64,000 nucleotides of DNA from Algoriphagus kandeliae. GTDB lineage: Bacteria > Bacteroidota > Bacteroidia > Cytophagales > Cyclobacteriaceae. Numbering within the stretch: the first letter of the stretch is position 1; every line of letters starts with the position of its first letter. Shown here piece after piece: positions 17,824 through 26,057 of the stretch. Below the pieces are notes generated by a model. That model did not search any database. It saw nothing but the letters and a program-made list of their open reading frames with translations, and was not told where the DNA came from. The stretch is from contig NZ_SPSB01000001.1 in the NCBI RefSeq assembly GCF_004571135.1, positions 186,001-250,000 of the forward strand, in the 5' to 3' direction. Made by a program: the position numbers and the translations under genes.

Positions 17824-18143
17824 CGGTCGGCATAGCCTGATTAAAAACTTAACACATTGTAAATATCGGTATTAAAAAAACACGAAAACATCCCCAAAAA
17901 TGGGTATTTTTTGCCTATAAAATGATTTTAATTCATTTAAAACATTAGGTTGAGGTCTGGTTTTTTCAAAATCCTGCTTTTTAAATTTTTGGTTTGAAAT
18001 CCAAACAGGCTTTTCCTTCGATATTGGATTCCCTTTAGAAATGGAATAGAAATCACTCGAATTTTGCTTATTCCATTTTTCGTCCACCGCTTATAAAAAT
18101 TTTTAGAATCTTTGACAAAGTATCAAAGGGTTTTGGACCGCCC

Positions 18144-18177
18144 TTTGCCAGATAATCAATGCTTTTTATTTACTTTG
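18144..18177 (+). promoter_or_regulatory. Candidate promoter for the lipoprotein/LRR cluster
   Basis: TTTG (18144-18147) and, 23 bases on, TACTTTG (18171-18177), close to the TTTG/TAnnTTTG Bacteroidota pattern but with a -7 box one T short and a long spacer. The first gene of the cluster starts 66 bases downstream. Confidence 0.3.
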
Positions 18178-18243
18178 CTATGAATTTCAAAGTATTTGAA
18201 ACAATCGATCAACCTTTCAAAATAATTAATTCAACCCTAAACA

Positions 18244-18714
18244 ATGAAAGTAAATTTAATCACCTCCACGCTGAATCGCTCCCTGGTTTTCGCGTTAGTA
18301 TTTATACTAGCATTAGGAGCTTGCAAGTCCAAAAAGAAAGCTGTGCAGCCTGAGCCTGAACCAGCTCCGGTTGAACGAGTTGAAGAAAAGCCAGCTCCTC
18401 AACCACCAGCTCCAACTGCTGAAGAAGTAGCTGTTGAAAAGCTTGAAAATGCTTTCAATTCTGTGGCTGCAGCAGGTAATACTGGTATTGCTAACCAATC
18501 TATCGAACAAACCTTAGCGATGTTTTCCAATCAGGATACTCCGGTTTTGATTGTTATTCATGAAGAAAATGGGGTAAAGGATTACGATGAGCCTACCACC
18601 ATCCGTAAGTATCTTGAATACTTGAAAGACACCAAAAAGAACCTGAATTTCATTAGCGATATCCGCTTGGATGCCAATGGAAAGGTTTCTGAGCTTGAGT
18701 TAAGAAGAAAGTAA
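18244..18714 (+). CDS. Lipoprotein with Pro/Glu-rich linker and NTF2-like-looking domain
   Basis: This 156-aa protein has a lipoprotein signal peptide: hydrophobic FALVFILALG followed by lipobox LGAC with Cys27. A Lys-rich patch and a Pro/Glu-rich linker (about 33-60, PEPEPAPVERVEEKPAP) would span from the membrane. The C-terminal 90 residues contain TIRKYLEYLKDTKKNLNFIS and then IRLDANGKVSELELRRK, a helix-plus-sheet pattern also visible in the next gene and at the start of the LRR protein. No catalytic motif is seen. It is the first of four closely spaced genes for exported proteins. Molecular function is unknown. Confidence 0.75.
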   Translation: MKVNLITSTLNRSLVFALVFILALGACKSKKKAVQPEPEPAPVERVEEKPAPQPPAPTAEEVAVEKLENAFNSVAAAGNTGIANQSIEQTLAMFSNQDTPVLIVIHEENGVKDYDEPTTIRKYLEYLKDTKKNLNFISDIRLDANGKVSELELRRK

Positions 18715-18736
18715 TCACCGTTAGAACCTATATACA

Positions 18737-19315
18737 ATGAAAAATACCCTAATCCTTTTTCTTGGTCTTTTTCTAGCCAGCTCATTAACAGCAGTGGCAC
18801 AGTCCGAGAATATCAGTCCTGCAAGAAAGCAAGCAATTGATTCCTTGGCTCTTGAAAAGGTAAAAGACCTTAGTAAATACATCGCCATCATTGGAAGCAA
18901 AGACACCCAGTTTTCTGAAGCAAACCGCGTAATGGATCGTGCGGAAGAACTATTCGCTCCTGGAGCTGAAATGGGAGTTTCTAGCATCAATTCTTCTGAA
19001 ATTGCGTATTACAAAGTCAGAAGATACTTCGAGCGATTGATGGCTTTGAACTATGACCGGGTGAACATTACTTGGTATGATATCCAATATATTTCTGATT
19101 TGGAGCGTCAGCCCGATGGTCGATATGTAGGTGTTATTACAATCTTCCAGCGTTTCGAAGGTACTTCTATTGAAACAGGAATGAACTATAAAGACACCAC
19201 GAAGAAAGACATCACCATTTACGTTGAGAAAAAACAAACTCAAATTGCTGGTCGTACCATCGAATTTTGGGATGTAATGCTCGGTGATGTGCGAGTGACT
19301 GAAACTTCAGCATGA
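18737..19315 (+). CDS. Secreted protein, NTF2-like-looking, unknown function
   Basis: A 192-aa protein with an N-terminal signal peptide (cleavage likely after AVA near residue 21). The mature part runs helix, then FAPGAEMGVSSINSSEI, then YYKVRRYFERLMALNYDRV and a beta-rich part (WYDIQYISDLERQPDGRYVG). By eye this matches the N-terminal domain of the LRR protein two genes on (FRDGTVQVEDD, then ITAYMKDIEFFYQNVAFQF, then a strand ending FFVVSLDR). It starts 22 bases after the lipoprotein and overlaps the next gene by four bases. The function is unknown; a periplasmic partner of the LRR protein is an inference from context. Confidence 0.72.
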   Translation: MKNTLILFLGLFLASSLTAVAQSENISPARKQAIDSLALEKVKDLSKYIAIIGSKDTQFSEANRVMDRAEELFAPGAEMGVSSINSSEIAYYKVRRYFERLMALNYDRVNITWYDIQYISDLERQPDGRYVGVITIFQRFEGTSIETGMNYKDTTKKDITIYVEKKQTQIAGRTIEFWDVMLGDVRVTETSA

Positions 19316-20151
19316 GAATAACCCTTATTACCATTGCGATTTTGATCGCAAGCATCTCGATTGTTTCCGCTCAGGGCATAGGCTCTGGCGGAACAATCAA
19401 AGATGATGGTCGATTTGCCGCCTCGACCAAACAACTCAATCAATTTTTTCGGCGATTCAATGCGGAGGAATCCATAGACGGAAATACCCGCTTTTATCCC
19501 GGCGATTCACTTTATCACAATTCATCCCTTCGGAAAGGCTTTCTTCAAGTCTTATTTGATAATCAGACTAGCGGAATTACGCCGGCCCTCAAGTCCCAAT
19601 TTGCAGAGCAGGTCATGTCAGAGATATATCCTCAGTACCTCAGTTTCCACCGAGAAGGGTGGTTTGCAGAGGTAAAGACGGAATTTTTCTTCCAAGGAAA
19701 ACGAGAAACTGCCAATCTAATCCTTAAAATCCAACCTCAGGGATTAGGCTATGAATGGGTAATCGATGCGGTGGATTTTGGACCATTCCGAAATCTTTTT
19801 GATAAGCCCGTTGGTGATGAAAAAGACTTCTTACATCCACTTTCCCATGAATTGGGATTCATGAATCTTCGTAGAGCCTTCCAAGACTCGGAGTTGCCAG
19901 AAGCCTTTACAGGAAGTTCATTTTCCCCGGATTACCTTTCCATCTTTCTCTATGAAATGAAAAAAGGGAATCTACGATTTGATACTGTAAGTGATGTTCG
20001 GTTTCACTTTTTTCAAATCGAAGGATGGTATTTTGAAGTTTCCCAGTTTAACCGTCCAGGATTTAATACAGGTTGGTTGATTTCTAGTCTTGTCAAGCTT
20101 AACCCAGGAGATAAAGAAACCCTTCAAAAGTTTATTTATGGCCAGAATTAA
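19312..20151 (+). CDS. Secreted protein of unknown function
   Basis: This 279-aa protein has a signal peptide (cleavage near SIVSA|QG, residue 20) and a mature part without recognised motifs. It contains a segment with aromatic residues (REGWFAEVKTEFFFQGK), a central GYEWVIDAVDFGPF and a C-terminal VRFHFFQIEGWYFEVSQF, again beta-rich with alternating hydrophobics. A four-base ATGA overlap with the preceding gene and a 14-base overlap with the LRR gene imply translational coupling. Periplasmic or outer-surface location is likely. I do not recognise the family. Confidence 0.7.
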   Translation: MRITLITIAILIASISIVSAQGIGSGGTIKDDGRFAASTKQLNQFFRRFNAEESIDGNTRFYPGDSLYHNSSLRKGFLQVLFDNQTSGITPALKSQFAEQVMSEIYPQYLSFHREGWFAEVKTEFFFQGKRETANLILKIQPQGLGYEWVIDAVDFGPFRNLFDKPVGDEKDFLHPLSHELGFMNLRRAFQDSELPEAFTGSSFSPDYLSIFLYEMKKGNLRFDTVSDVRFHFFQIEGWYFEVSQFNRPGFNTGWLISSLVKLNPGDKETLQKFIYGQN

Positions 20152-22591
20152 AGGTTTTTTTATTCTAGTCTTTGTTTTCTTTTTGGGAATCAATTCGGGT
20201 TTTTCACAAACCCTCAAAGGATATACCGAAGAAGAAATCAAATCCTATACTTCCAAAGTGGAGGATCAGGTCCGATTTTTAGAATATTTGCTCAATACAA
20301 TTGGAGCCCAGGATACACCTACCCGGGATAAGGATGTAATTATCCGGGAAAGTTATTTGAAAATCTTCCGAGATGGCACCGTGCAGGTAGAAGATGACCT
20401 CTTACTTGACCGAAAGGTGGTCATCAATAAGGATATTACTGCCTACATGAAGGACATTGAGTTCTTTTATCAAAATGTCGCTTTTCAATTCAAAATCCGG
20501 GATGTCAAACCAGGCCAAAAAGAAAATGGAGATGTTTTCTTTGTAGTATCCTTGGATCGAACAATTGAAGCTACCGGAAAGGATGGTGTGAAAGTAAATA
20601 ATACTAAGCCCCGGTTCGTAGAGGTTAATTTGGATGAAAAGTCTCAAGAGCTAAAAATAGTTAGTATTTATACCACCAAACTCAGCAGAGACGAAGAGCT
20701 TTTGGAGTGGTGGGAAATTTTGGATCCGCATTGGAAGTCCTTCTTCAGGGCAGAGTTTTCACTTTCGGAGAATGATTCCATCAATTTGGATTTGTTATAC
20801 CGATTTGTATCCATGGATTCCTTGGATATTTCTGGTACTGATTCCCTTTTAAACTTAAGTCCTCTCGAATCCCTTCGAGATCTTCGTTACGTGGATTTAA
20901 GTGATACTCGCATTATGGATTTGGGTCCAATCTCCAATGTAACTTTTCTGGAATATTTGGATGTATCCAATACACCAACCTCAGATATTCAGTTTATCAA
21001 ATATTCGGATCGACTGAAAAGTTTGAATCTATCCGGAACCCAAATACAGGAAATTGACGAGCTTCAAAATCTGAAGTCTTTAAAATCACTCAAACTGGTC
21101 AATACGCCAATTGTGAGCTATCAGGTGTTGAATGAGTTTGATAGCCTTGAATCCTTAGATTTGACAGAAAGTGGCTTCAACAATGCTGAAAATATTCAGA
21201 ATTTGAAGCAATTGAAGCAGCTCACTTTAAAAGGAAATTACCTGATTAATTTCTCTAATCTTGGTCAGCTTAAGTCCTTGAAATATCTGGATTTATCCCG
21301 GACAAATATTCAGGATTTAACTCCTTTGGTGGGTTTGGATCAACTTGAAACAGTAGATTTGACCGGGACGGAAGTAGCTGATATATCTGGGCTTAATGGA
21401 AAACCCAATTTGAGGAAGGTATTAGCGGATGAGACCAAACTCTCCATTGCGTCAGCTGATAATTTTTCCAGAAGAAATCCACAAGTCCTTCTTATACACC
21501 ACGTCAAAGATTTGGAAAGTTGGTGGGCTGCCTTATCCGAGCCTTGGAAAAACGCCCTTCGAAAAGCCAACCCTGAAATTCGAGGAAATTCTCCGAATAT
21601 TGAGGTTTTGACTTCTACGATTGGTTTGGAAAAACTGGATTTATCCGGATTGGATATCCAAACATTAAAGCCAATTACTCGATTTGTGAAACTTCAGGAA
21701 ATTGATTTTTCGGAGAATCCAATTTCGGACCTGCTTCCACTTTCCGAAGTGAAAACTTTGACAAAAATTCAGGCTACTCAGACTCAAGTCCGGGACCTGA
21801 GCCCTTTGGCAAATCAAGATTCCATTCAGGTATTAAATTTTGCGGATAGTCCTGTGGAGAGCATTCTGCCAGTTATTGGCATGTCTTTCTTGTCGTATTT
21901 GAATGTGGATGGAGGAGCTTTCTTGGAGGATGAAGTGCCGGAGGTATTATTGAAAAAACCGGATTTGACTTTGATTTATCGGGTGACTGAGTTGGAATAC
22001 TGGTGGGAAGGATTAGGGACCTCTTGGAAGGAATTACTTCGTCGACAGTTTAGCCTGCCCGATAAGCCCTCTACTGAACAATTACACAATTTAACAGCTT
22101 TAGCCTCACTTAATTTTGAGCGGGTTTCCATTCAGGATTTAATTCCTTTAAAAACATTTGTAAACCTTCGAAAGCTTGCTGTTTTTGATGCCCCAATTTC
22201 TGATATTTCAGCACTTGCTGAAATGAAGCTATTGGAGGATTTGAGTCTTTCTCAAATGCCGGTTGTTGACTTTTCTCCTTTATCGGGTTTGTTCCAACTT
22301 CAAAAACTGAATATTTCCAATACGGGGATTGAGGATTTGACTCCTTTGGCTTCCTTGCTTGAATTGCGGACTTTAAATATTTCGGGAACCAATTTGAAGA
22401 GTCTGAAAGGTCTAGAGAATCTGGTTCGTTTAGAAGAATTGGATGTCGCCAGTACCAATTTGCGCTCATTAAGACCCATCGAGGGATTACAGAATTTGCA
22501 AAAGCTTTCTTGCTTTAATACCCGATTGACAAGCAGGGCAGTGGATCGATTTAAAGAAATTAACCCTAACTGCGAAGTCCGCTTTTATTAA
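20138..22591 (+). CDS. Secreted leucine-rich-repeat protein with three Trp-rich modules
   Basis: The Met at 20138 opens a clear signal peptide (GFFILVFVFFLGINSGFS), so the 817-aa form is preferred over a start at 20090. An N-terminal domain of about 165 residues resembles the secreted protein at 18737. Then come three modules, each opened by a Trp-rich cap (EWWEILDPHWKSFFR near 189, SWWAALSEPWKNALR near 460, YWWEGLGTSWKELLR near 621) and followed by internalin-like LRRs of about 22 residues with LxxLDLSxTxIxDLxPL. No transmembrane segment or T9SS tail is seen at the C-terminus. LRR surfaces usually bind proteins or glycans, so it is probably a periplasmic or exported binding protein. The partner is unknown. 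A strong terminator follows. Confidence 0.85.
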   Translation: MARIKGFFILVFVFFLGINSGFSQTLKGYTEEEIKSYTSKVEDQVRFLEYLLNTIGAQDTPTRDKDVIIRESYLKIFRDGTVQVEDDLLLDRKVVINKDITAYMKDIEFFYQNVAFQFKIRDVKPGQKENGDVFFVVSLDRTIEATGKDGVKVNNTKPRFVEVNLDEKSQELKIVSIYTTKLSRDEELLEWWEILDPHWKSFFRAEFSLSENDSINLDLLYRFVSMDSLDISGTDSLLNLSPLESLRDLRYVDLSDTRIMDLGPISNVTFLEYLDVSNTPTSDIQFIKYSDRLKSLNLSGTQIQEIDELQNLKSLKSLKLVNTPIVSYQVLNEFDSLESLDLTESGFNNAENIQNLKQLKQLTLKGNYLINFSNLGQLKSLKYLDLSRTNIQDLTPLVGLDQLETVDLTGTEVADISGLNGKPNLRKVLADETKLSIASADNFSRRNPQVLLIHHVKDLESWWAALSEPWKNALRKANPEIRGNSPNIEVLTSTIGLEKLDLSGLDIQTLKPITRFVKLQEIDFSENPISDLLPLSEVKTLTKIQATQTQVRDLSPLANQDSIQVLNFADSPVESILPVIGMSFLSYLNVDGGAFLEDEVPEVLLKKPDLTLIYRVTELEYWWEGLGTSWKELLRRQFSLPDKPSTEQLHNLTALASLNFERVSIQDLIPLKTFVNLRKLAVFDAPISDISALAEMKLLEDLSLSQMPVVDFSPLSGLFQLQKLNISNTGIEDLTPLASLLELRTLNISGTNLKSLKGLENLVRLEELDVASTNLRSLRPIEGLQNLQKLSCFNTRLTSRAVDRFKEINPNCEVRFY

Positions 22592-22610
22592 CCTCATTTT
22601 TGACCTGCAT

Positions 22611-22647
22611 AAAAAAAGAGCCTGATAATTTTATCAGGCTCTTTTTT
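22611..22647. terminator. Strong bidirectional rho-independent terminator
   Basis: A run of seven A, then AGAGCCTGATAA paired perfectly with TTATCAGGCTCT (22617-22628 with 22631-22642), then a run of T. Twenty bases after the LRR stop codon. A-run and T-run on the two sides make it work in either direction. Confidence 0.9.
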
Positions 22648-22848
22648 CAGTTAGACTTCCAAATTTTGAATTCGGAAAAAAGGGATTAAAAAGTAGTGGA
22701 AAAAGTCCCTTTTGTAATTCTCGAAAACAATTATGAGAAAAGTTGCTTAATCACCCTATTTCAAAGGTAGAATCTTCAAGCGAAAAAAAAATACCATAAA
22801 CAGGGTAATTTTTGAGAGTAAGAGACAAAAGTTTTCCACATTTTTATA

Positions 22849-22980
22849 TTATATCTGTTTTTGATATAACAAATCAAAGAATTCTAAAATGTATGATTTA
22901 TAATCTTCTGTTTTTAGAATTCCTACTTTTCCAGATTTGGTTCGAGCTTCACTAATTTCTTTCCGGGATGTCAAAGTCAT
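22849..22980 (-). CDS. Possible 43-aa small protein
   Basis: An ATG-started minus-strand frame of 43 codons, with a charged N-terminus (MTLTSRKEISEARTKSGK) and an amphipathic C-terminal end (SYILEFFDLLYQKQ). It lies alone in the gap divergent to the GT2, and the terminator at 22611 would close its transcript. The composition looks protein-like rather than random, but no family is recognised and the length is within chance. It may be a small gene or the remnant of one. Confidence 0.25.
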   Translation of the reverse strand: MTLTSRKEISEARTKSGKVGILKTEDYKSYILEFFDLLYQKQI

Positions 22981-23007
22981 TTTCTATTTTAGAAGTCTCA
23001 TTATTTA

Positions 23008-23973
23008 TTGCCTTCAGCTATTAATCCTAATCCTCACATATCGATTGTAATTCCAGTTTATTTTGGAAGGGATACCCTCGATGAATTGACTGAAAGAATC
23101 TGTCAGGTCATGAAGCAATTGGAGAAAACTTTTGAAATAATCTTGGTAGATGATGGAAGCCCCGATGATTCCTGGGAAAAGATCGAGGAATTAGCTCAGG
23201 AGGATGGGTTTATCAAAGGGATTAAACTTTCCAGAAACTTCGGGCAGCACTATGCGATAACGGCTGGATTGGATCAGGCAAAAGGGGATTGGGTAGTGGT
23301 AATGGATTGTGACTTGCAAGACAGCCCAGAAGAGATTTCCTGGCTTTATCAGAAGGCTATGGAAGGATATGATGTGGTTGTAGGGAAGCGAGTGGATCGG
23401 AAAGACCATTTTTGGAGGAAGTTTGGATCCAAGTTATTTTATCGCACCCTTTCCTATTTGACTGGTTCAGAGCAAGATGAAACGATAGCCAATTTCGGGA
23501 TATATCATCATCGGGTCATTCAGGAGGTGATTGGTATGCGGGAATCCATCCGTTATTTTCCTACTATGATCAAATGGGTTGGATTTCGGCAAATTTCCAT
23601 TCCTGTCGCACATCAATCCAATCAAAACAGGAAGAGTACCTACCATACCAAAAAGCTCTTCAATTTGGCTTTGGATATCATGTTGGCCTATAGTGATAAA
23701 CCGATTCGCTTGACTGTTAAGTTGGGGGTAGGCGTAGCGCTGACGGGTTTCTTATTTGCGCTTTATACCTTGATCCGTTATTGGCAGGGTGAAATTATTG
23801 TAGCTGGATATGCTAGTTTGATTATTTCTATTTGGGTGCTTGCCGGGGTTTTATTGATCACCTTGGGAGTAGTGGGGCTCTATGTTGGTAAAACCTTTGA
23901 GGGAGTGAAAAATCGCCCTATTTACATCATTGAGAAAAAAACATATGGACAAGGAGTCGAAAAAGGTCTTTGA
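23008..23973 (+). CDS. Polyprenyl-phosphate glycosyltransferase (GT2, GtrB/ArnC/DPM1-like)
   Basis: A 321-aa protein with HISIVIPVYFGRDTLDELTE at the start, ILVDDGSPDDSWEKI near 45-59 and MDCDLQDSPEEI (99-110), the D-x-D-LQD motif of enzymes that load glucose or a modified amino sugar onto undecaprenyl phosphate. The C-terminus carries two transmembrane helices (about 235-257 and 268-292) as in GtrB and ArnC. The lipid-linked sugar would be used outside the membrane by GT-C enzymes, and four GT-C-like proteins lie just downstream. The start is TTG: an in-frame stop 18 bases upstream excludes anything longer. Confidence 0.85.
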   Translation: MPSAINPNPHISIVIPVYFGRDTLDELTERICQVMKQLEKTFEIILVDDGSPDDSWEKIEELAQEDGFIKGIKLSRNFGQHYAITAGLDQAKGDWVVVMDCDLQDSPEEISWLYQKAMEGYDVVVGKRVDRKDHFWRKFGSKLFYRTLSYLTGSEQDETIANFGIYHHRVIQEVIGMRESIRYFPTMIKWVGFRQISIPVAHQSNQNRKSTYHTKKLFNLALDIMLAYSDKPIRLTVKLGVGVALTGFLFALYTLIRYWQGEIIVAGYASLIISIWVLAGVLLITLGVVGLYVGKTFEGVKNRPIYIIEKKTYGQGVEKGL

Positions 23974-24019
23974 CAAAAGCTCATCCATTTGCCATCCTAA
24001 ATTTCGTCCGTAGAAAAAC

Positions 24020-24712
24020 ATGCAATCAAAATTAATTCAAACCCTTTCATTTGATTCTGAACTTTTCGGTTATCCAGTAGGGAAGATCAATTGGGATTCA
24101 TCCATGACAGAGGCAAGCTTTTTAGTGGAGGCCTCTAATTTCCAGTTGGTGTATATTTTTTCAGAACATGAGCTTCCCCTTTCTTCACCAGATATTCTCC
24201 ATGTAGACACTAAAGTCATTTTTGAGAAAAATTTAAAAGCAGAAGAGAGCTTTTCAGGAATTTCGACTTTGGAAGAATCCATTCAGAAATACGGTGAAAA
24301 GGAAACTTTGCAAACTCTTCAATTCTTAGCTTTTGAAAGCGGACATTATTCTAGGTTCAAAGTTGATTCCAGGCAAAATTCTCAAGAGTTTGAAAAATTA
24401 TACAAGCTTTGGATTGATAAGGCCATTTCTCAGGGTAATGTATTGGTTGCTGAAAATCTTTCCGGAATGGTGACCTTTGATGAAAAAGAAGGGTTTGCAC
24501 AAATAGGACTGATCGCTGTTCATCCCCAGCACAGGCGGAAATCTTGGGGGAGAAAATTGATTCATGCGGCAGAGCATGAAGTATTCAAAAGAGGGTTTAG
24601 TTTATTAAAAATCCCTACTCAGGAAGCGAATTCCCCAGCCATGAATTTGTACCAGCAAATGGGCTATTCTTTAGATAAGAAAACCTTCATTTACCATTAT
24701 TGGAGAGTCTAG
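24020..24712 (+). CDS. GNAT N-acetyltransferase, WecD-like (dTDP-Fuc4N acetylation)
   Basis: This 230-aa protein starts with a TLSFDSELFGYPVGKI stretch that is characteristic of WecD/RffC N-termini and ends with a GNAT core: GLIAVHPQHRRKSWGRKLIHA is the acetyl-CoA-binding motif A. It would acetylate the 4-amino group of dTDP-4-amino-4,6-dideoxygalactose or a similar sugar. The adjacent aminotransferase is WecE-like, the normal partner. The usual WecD is of similar length. Assignment to the exact sugar is an inference from this pairing. Confidence 0.78.
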   Translation: MQSKLIQTLSFDSELFGYPVGKINWDSSMTEASFLVEASNFQLVYIFSEHELPLSSPDILHVDTKVIFEKNLKAEESFSGISTLEESIQKYGEKETLQTLQFLAFESGHYSRFKVDSRQNSQEFEKLYKLWIDKAISQGNVLVAENLSGMVTFDEKEGFAQIGLIAVHPQHRRKSWGRKLIHAAEHEVFKRGFSLLKIPTQEANSPAMNLYQQMGYSLDKKTFIYHYWRV

Positions 24713-24780
24713 AAACAACAAGTCAAAGCTTTGTTGGATTCAATTTTTTACCTTACCATAGCTTTCTGAAAATTCATTTC

Positions 24781-25974
24781 ATGGCCTCTTTTCCAAATCC
24801 TACTATTCAAATCCCATTCAATAAGCCTTTCCTTGCAGGTAATGAATTTGCCTATATACAAGATGCAGCAGAAAATCTTGGAAAACTTTCTGGAAATGGC
24901 TATTACACAGAAAAATGCCAAAACTATTTTGAGGAGAGATATGGTTTTCTTCGTTGCTTTTTGACGACTTCCTGTACAGATGCACTCGAAATGGCTGCCA
25001 TATTATTGGATATTCAAGAAGGAGACGAAGTCATTGTCCCATCTTTTACTTTCGTTTCAACCGCCAACTCGTTTGCGTTACGGGGAGCCAAAATAATTTT
25101 TGTGGATAGTCAAGAAGGTTTTCCAAATCTTGAAGTGAGCCAAATTGAATCTATGATAACACCAAAAACCAAGGCAATCGTGGCGGTTCATTATGCAGGT
25201 GTTGCATGTCCTATTCTTGAACTTAAGGCCTTGGCAGAAAAACACGATTTATTTCTTATTGAAGATGCGGCACAGGCAATAAATAGTTTTTTGGGGGATA
25301 AGCCCTTAGGTAGTATTGGTCATCTTTCCACTTTTAGTTTTCATGAAACCAAAAATATTCACTGTGGGGAAGGAGGGATGTTGGTGGTGAATGATCCGCG
25401 TTTCATCCAGCGTGCAGAAATCATCTGGGAAAAGGGAACCAACCGCTCTGCCTATTTTAGGGGTGAAATTGATAAGTACAGTTGGGTAGATTTAGGAAGT
25501 AGCTTCTTGCTTTCTGAAATCAATGCGGCATTTCTTTGGGCTCAATTAGAGAAATTGGAGGAAATCCAAAATAGGAGAAGGCAAATTTGGGAAGACTACC
25601 AAGCTTGGTTTTCAGGGGATAAAAAAACACCGAGAGTCTTACCTATTCCTTACCTGCAAATTTTAGAAGAAGCTTTACTTGGCTTAGGGCCCGTAATATT
25701 TCAAACCCATACCGGAAATTACCACATCTTTTACTTGCTTTTTGAAAACTCAGAACTACGGCAGCAATATATACAGCGATTAAGGAGAAAGGGAATATTG
25801 GCCGTGTTTCATTACCAAGGCCTTCATAAAAGCGCTTTTATTGCTCGAGCCCAACCCGAGACTTTCCAGCAGAGTCTCCCCAATGCTGAAAAATTCAGTG
25901 ATTGCCTTCTCCGACTTCCCCTATTTTATGATCTGCCCAAACAAGTAAGTTCAGCGTTAAATGTTAAACGTTAA
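24781..25974 (+). CDS. dTDP-4-amino-4,6-dideoxygalactose transaminase, WecE-like
   Basis: From the ATG at 24781 (397 aa) the protein starts IQIPFNKPFLAGNEF, like WecE. DegT-family motifs are TTSCTDALEMAA (62-73), PSFTFVSTANSFALRGA, EDAAQAINS (161-169) and the PLP lysine in SFHETKNIHCGEGG (K191). It transfers an amino group from glutamate to dTDP-4-keto-6-deoxyglucose to give Fuc4N. Paired with the WecD-like gene it suggests a Fuc4NAc-type residue. A frame extends to 24700, overlapping the WecD-like gene by 13 bases, but that N-terminal extension has no family match. Confidence 0.88.
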   Translation: MASFPNPTIQIPFNKPFLAGNEFAYIQDAAENLGKLSGNGYYTEKCQNYFEERYGFLRCFLTTSCTDALEMAAILLDIQEGDEVIVPSFTFVSTANSFALRGAKIIFVDSQEGFPNLEVSQIESMITPKTKAIVAVHYAGVACPILELKALAEKHDLFLIEDAAQAINSFLGDKPLGSIGHLSTFSFHETKNIHCGEGGMLVVNDPRFIQRAEIIWEKGTNRSAYFRGEIDKYSWVDLGSSFLLSEINAAFLWAQLEKLEEIQNRRRQIWEDYQAWFSGDKKTPRVLPIPYLQILEEALLGLGPVIFQTHTGNYHIFYLLFENSELRQQYIQRLRRKGILAVFHYQGLHKSAFIARAQPETFQQSLPNAEKFSDCLLRLPLFYDLPKQVSSALNVKR

Positions 25975-26050
25975 GTGTTAAACTTTTAACCCAAAACATA
26001 TAACCTTGAACGGTAAATTTTCCAATCTTTAAATTTTCTGATCTTTCAAT
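25957..26050. repeat. Low-complexity intergenic repeat (GTTAAATGTTAAACGTTAAG style)
   Basis: Degenerate tandem words such as GTTAAATGTTAAACG, TTAAGTGTTAAAC and then AATCTTTAAATTTTC fill the gap between the WecE-like gene and the first GT-C-like gene. The same word style, with substitutions, recurs at 31.8-34.2 kb and 52.6 kb. Confidence 0.5.
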
Positions 26051-26057
26051 CAATACC

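Larger units (their letters stand above)
17789..18243. other. Intergenic region between polysaccharide operon and LRR cluster
   Basis: This 455-base gap holds the hairpin at 17795-17823, then AT-rich sequence. A 71-codon open frame on the minus strand (17872-18087) is not convincing: it has no recognisable motif and is strongly AT-biased. The right end holds a promoter candidate for the lipoprotein gene. No repeats of the dispersed families were found. Confidence 0.55.
22592..23007. other. Intergenic region after the LRR cluster
   Basis: This 416-base gap contains the terminator at 22611-22647, AT-rich sequence, and a short minus-strand open frame at 22849-22980. The plus-strand GT2 that follows has no ATG available: a TAG at 22990-22992 blocks its frame, and the first usable start is TTG at 23008. 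Confidence 0.6.

Noticed and set aside
17872..18087. 71-codon minus-strand open frame followed by a hairpin with a T-run on that strand.
   Set aside because: No family features, AT-biased composition, and the hairpin is equally explained as the end of the plus-strand operon.
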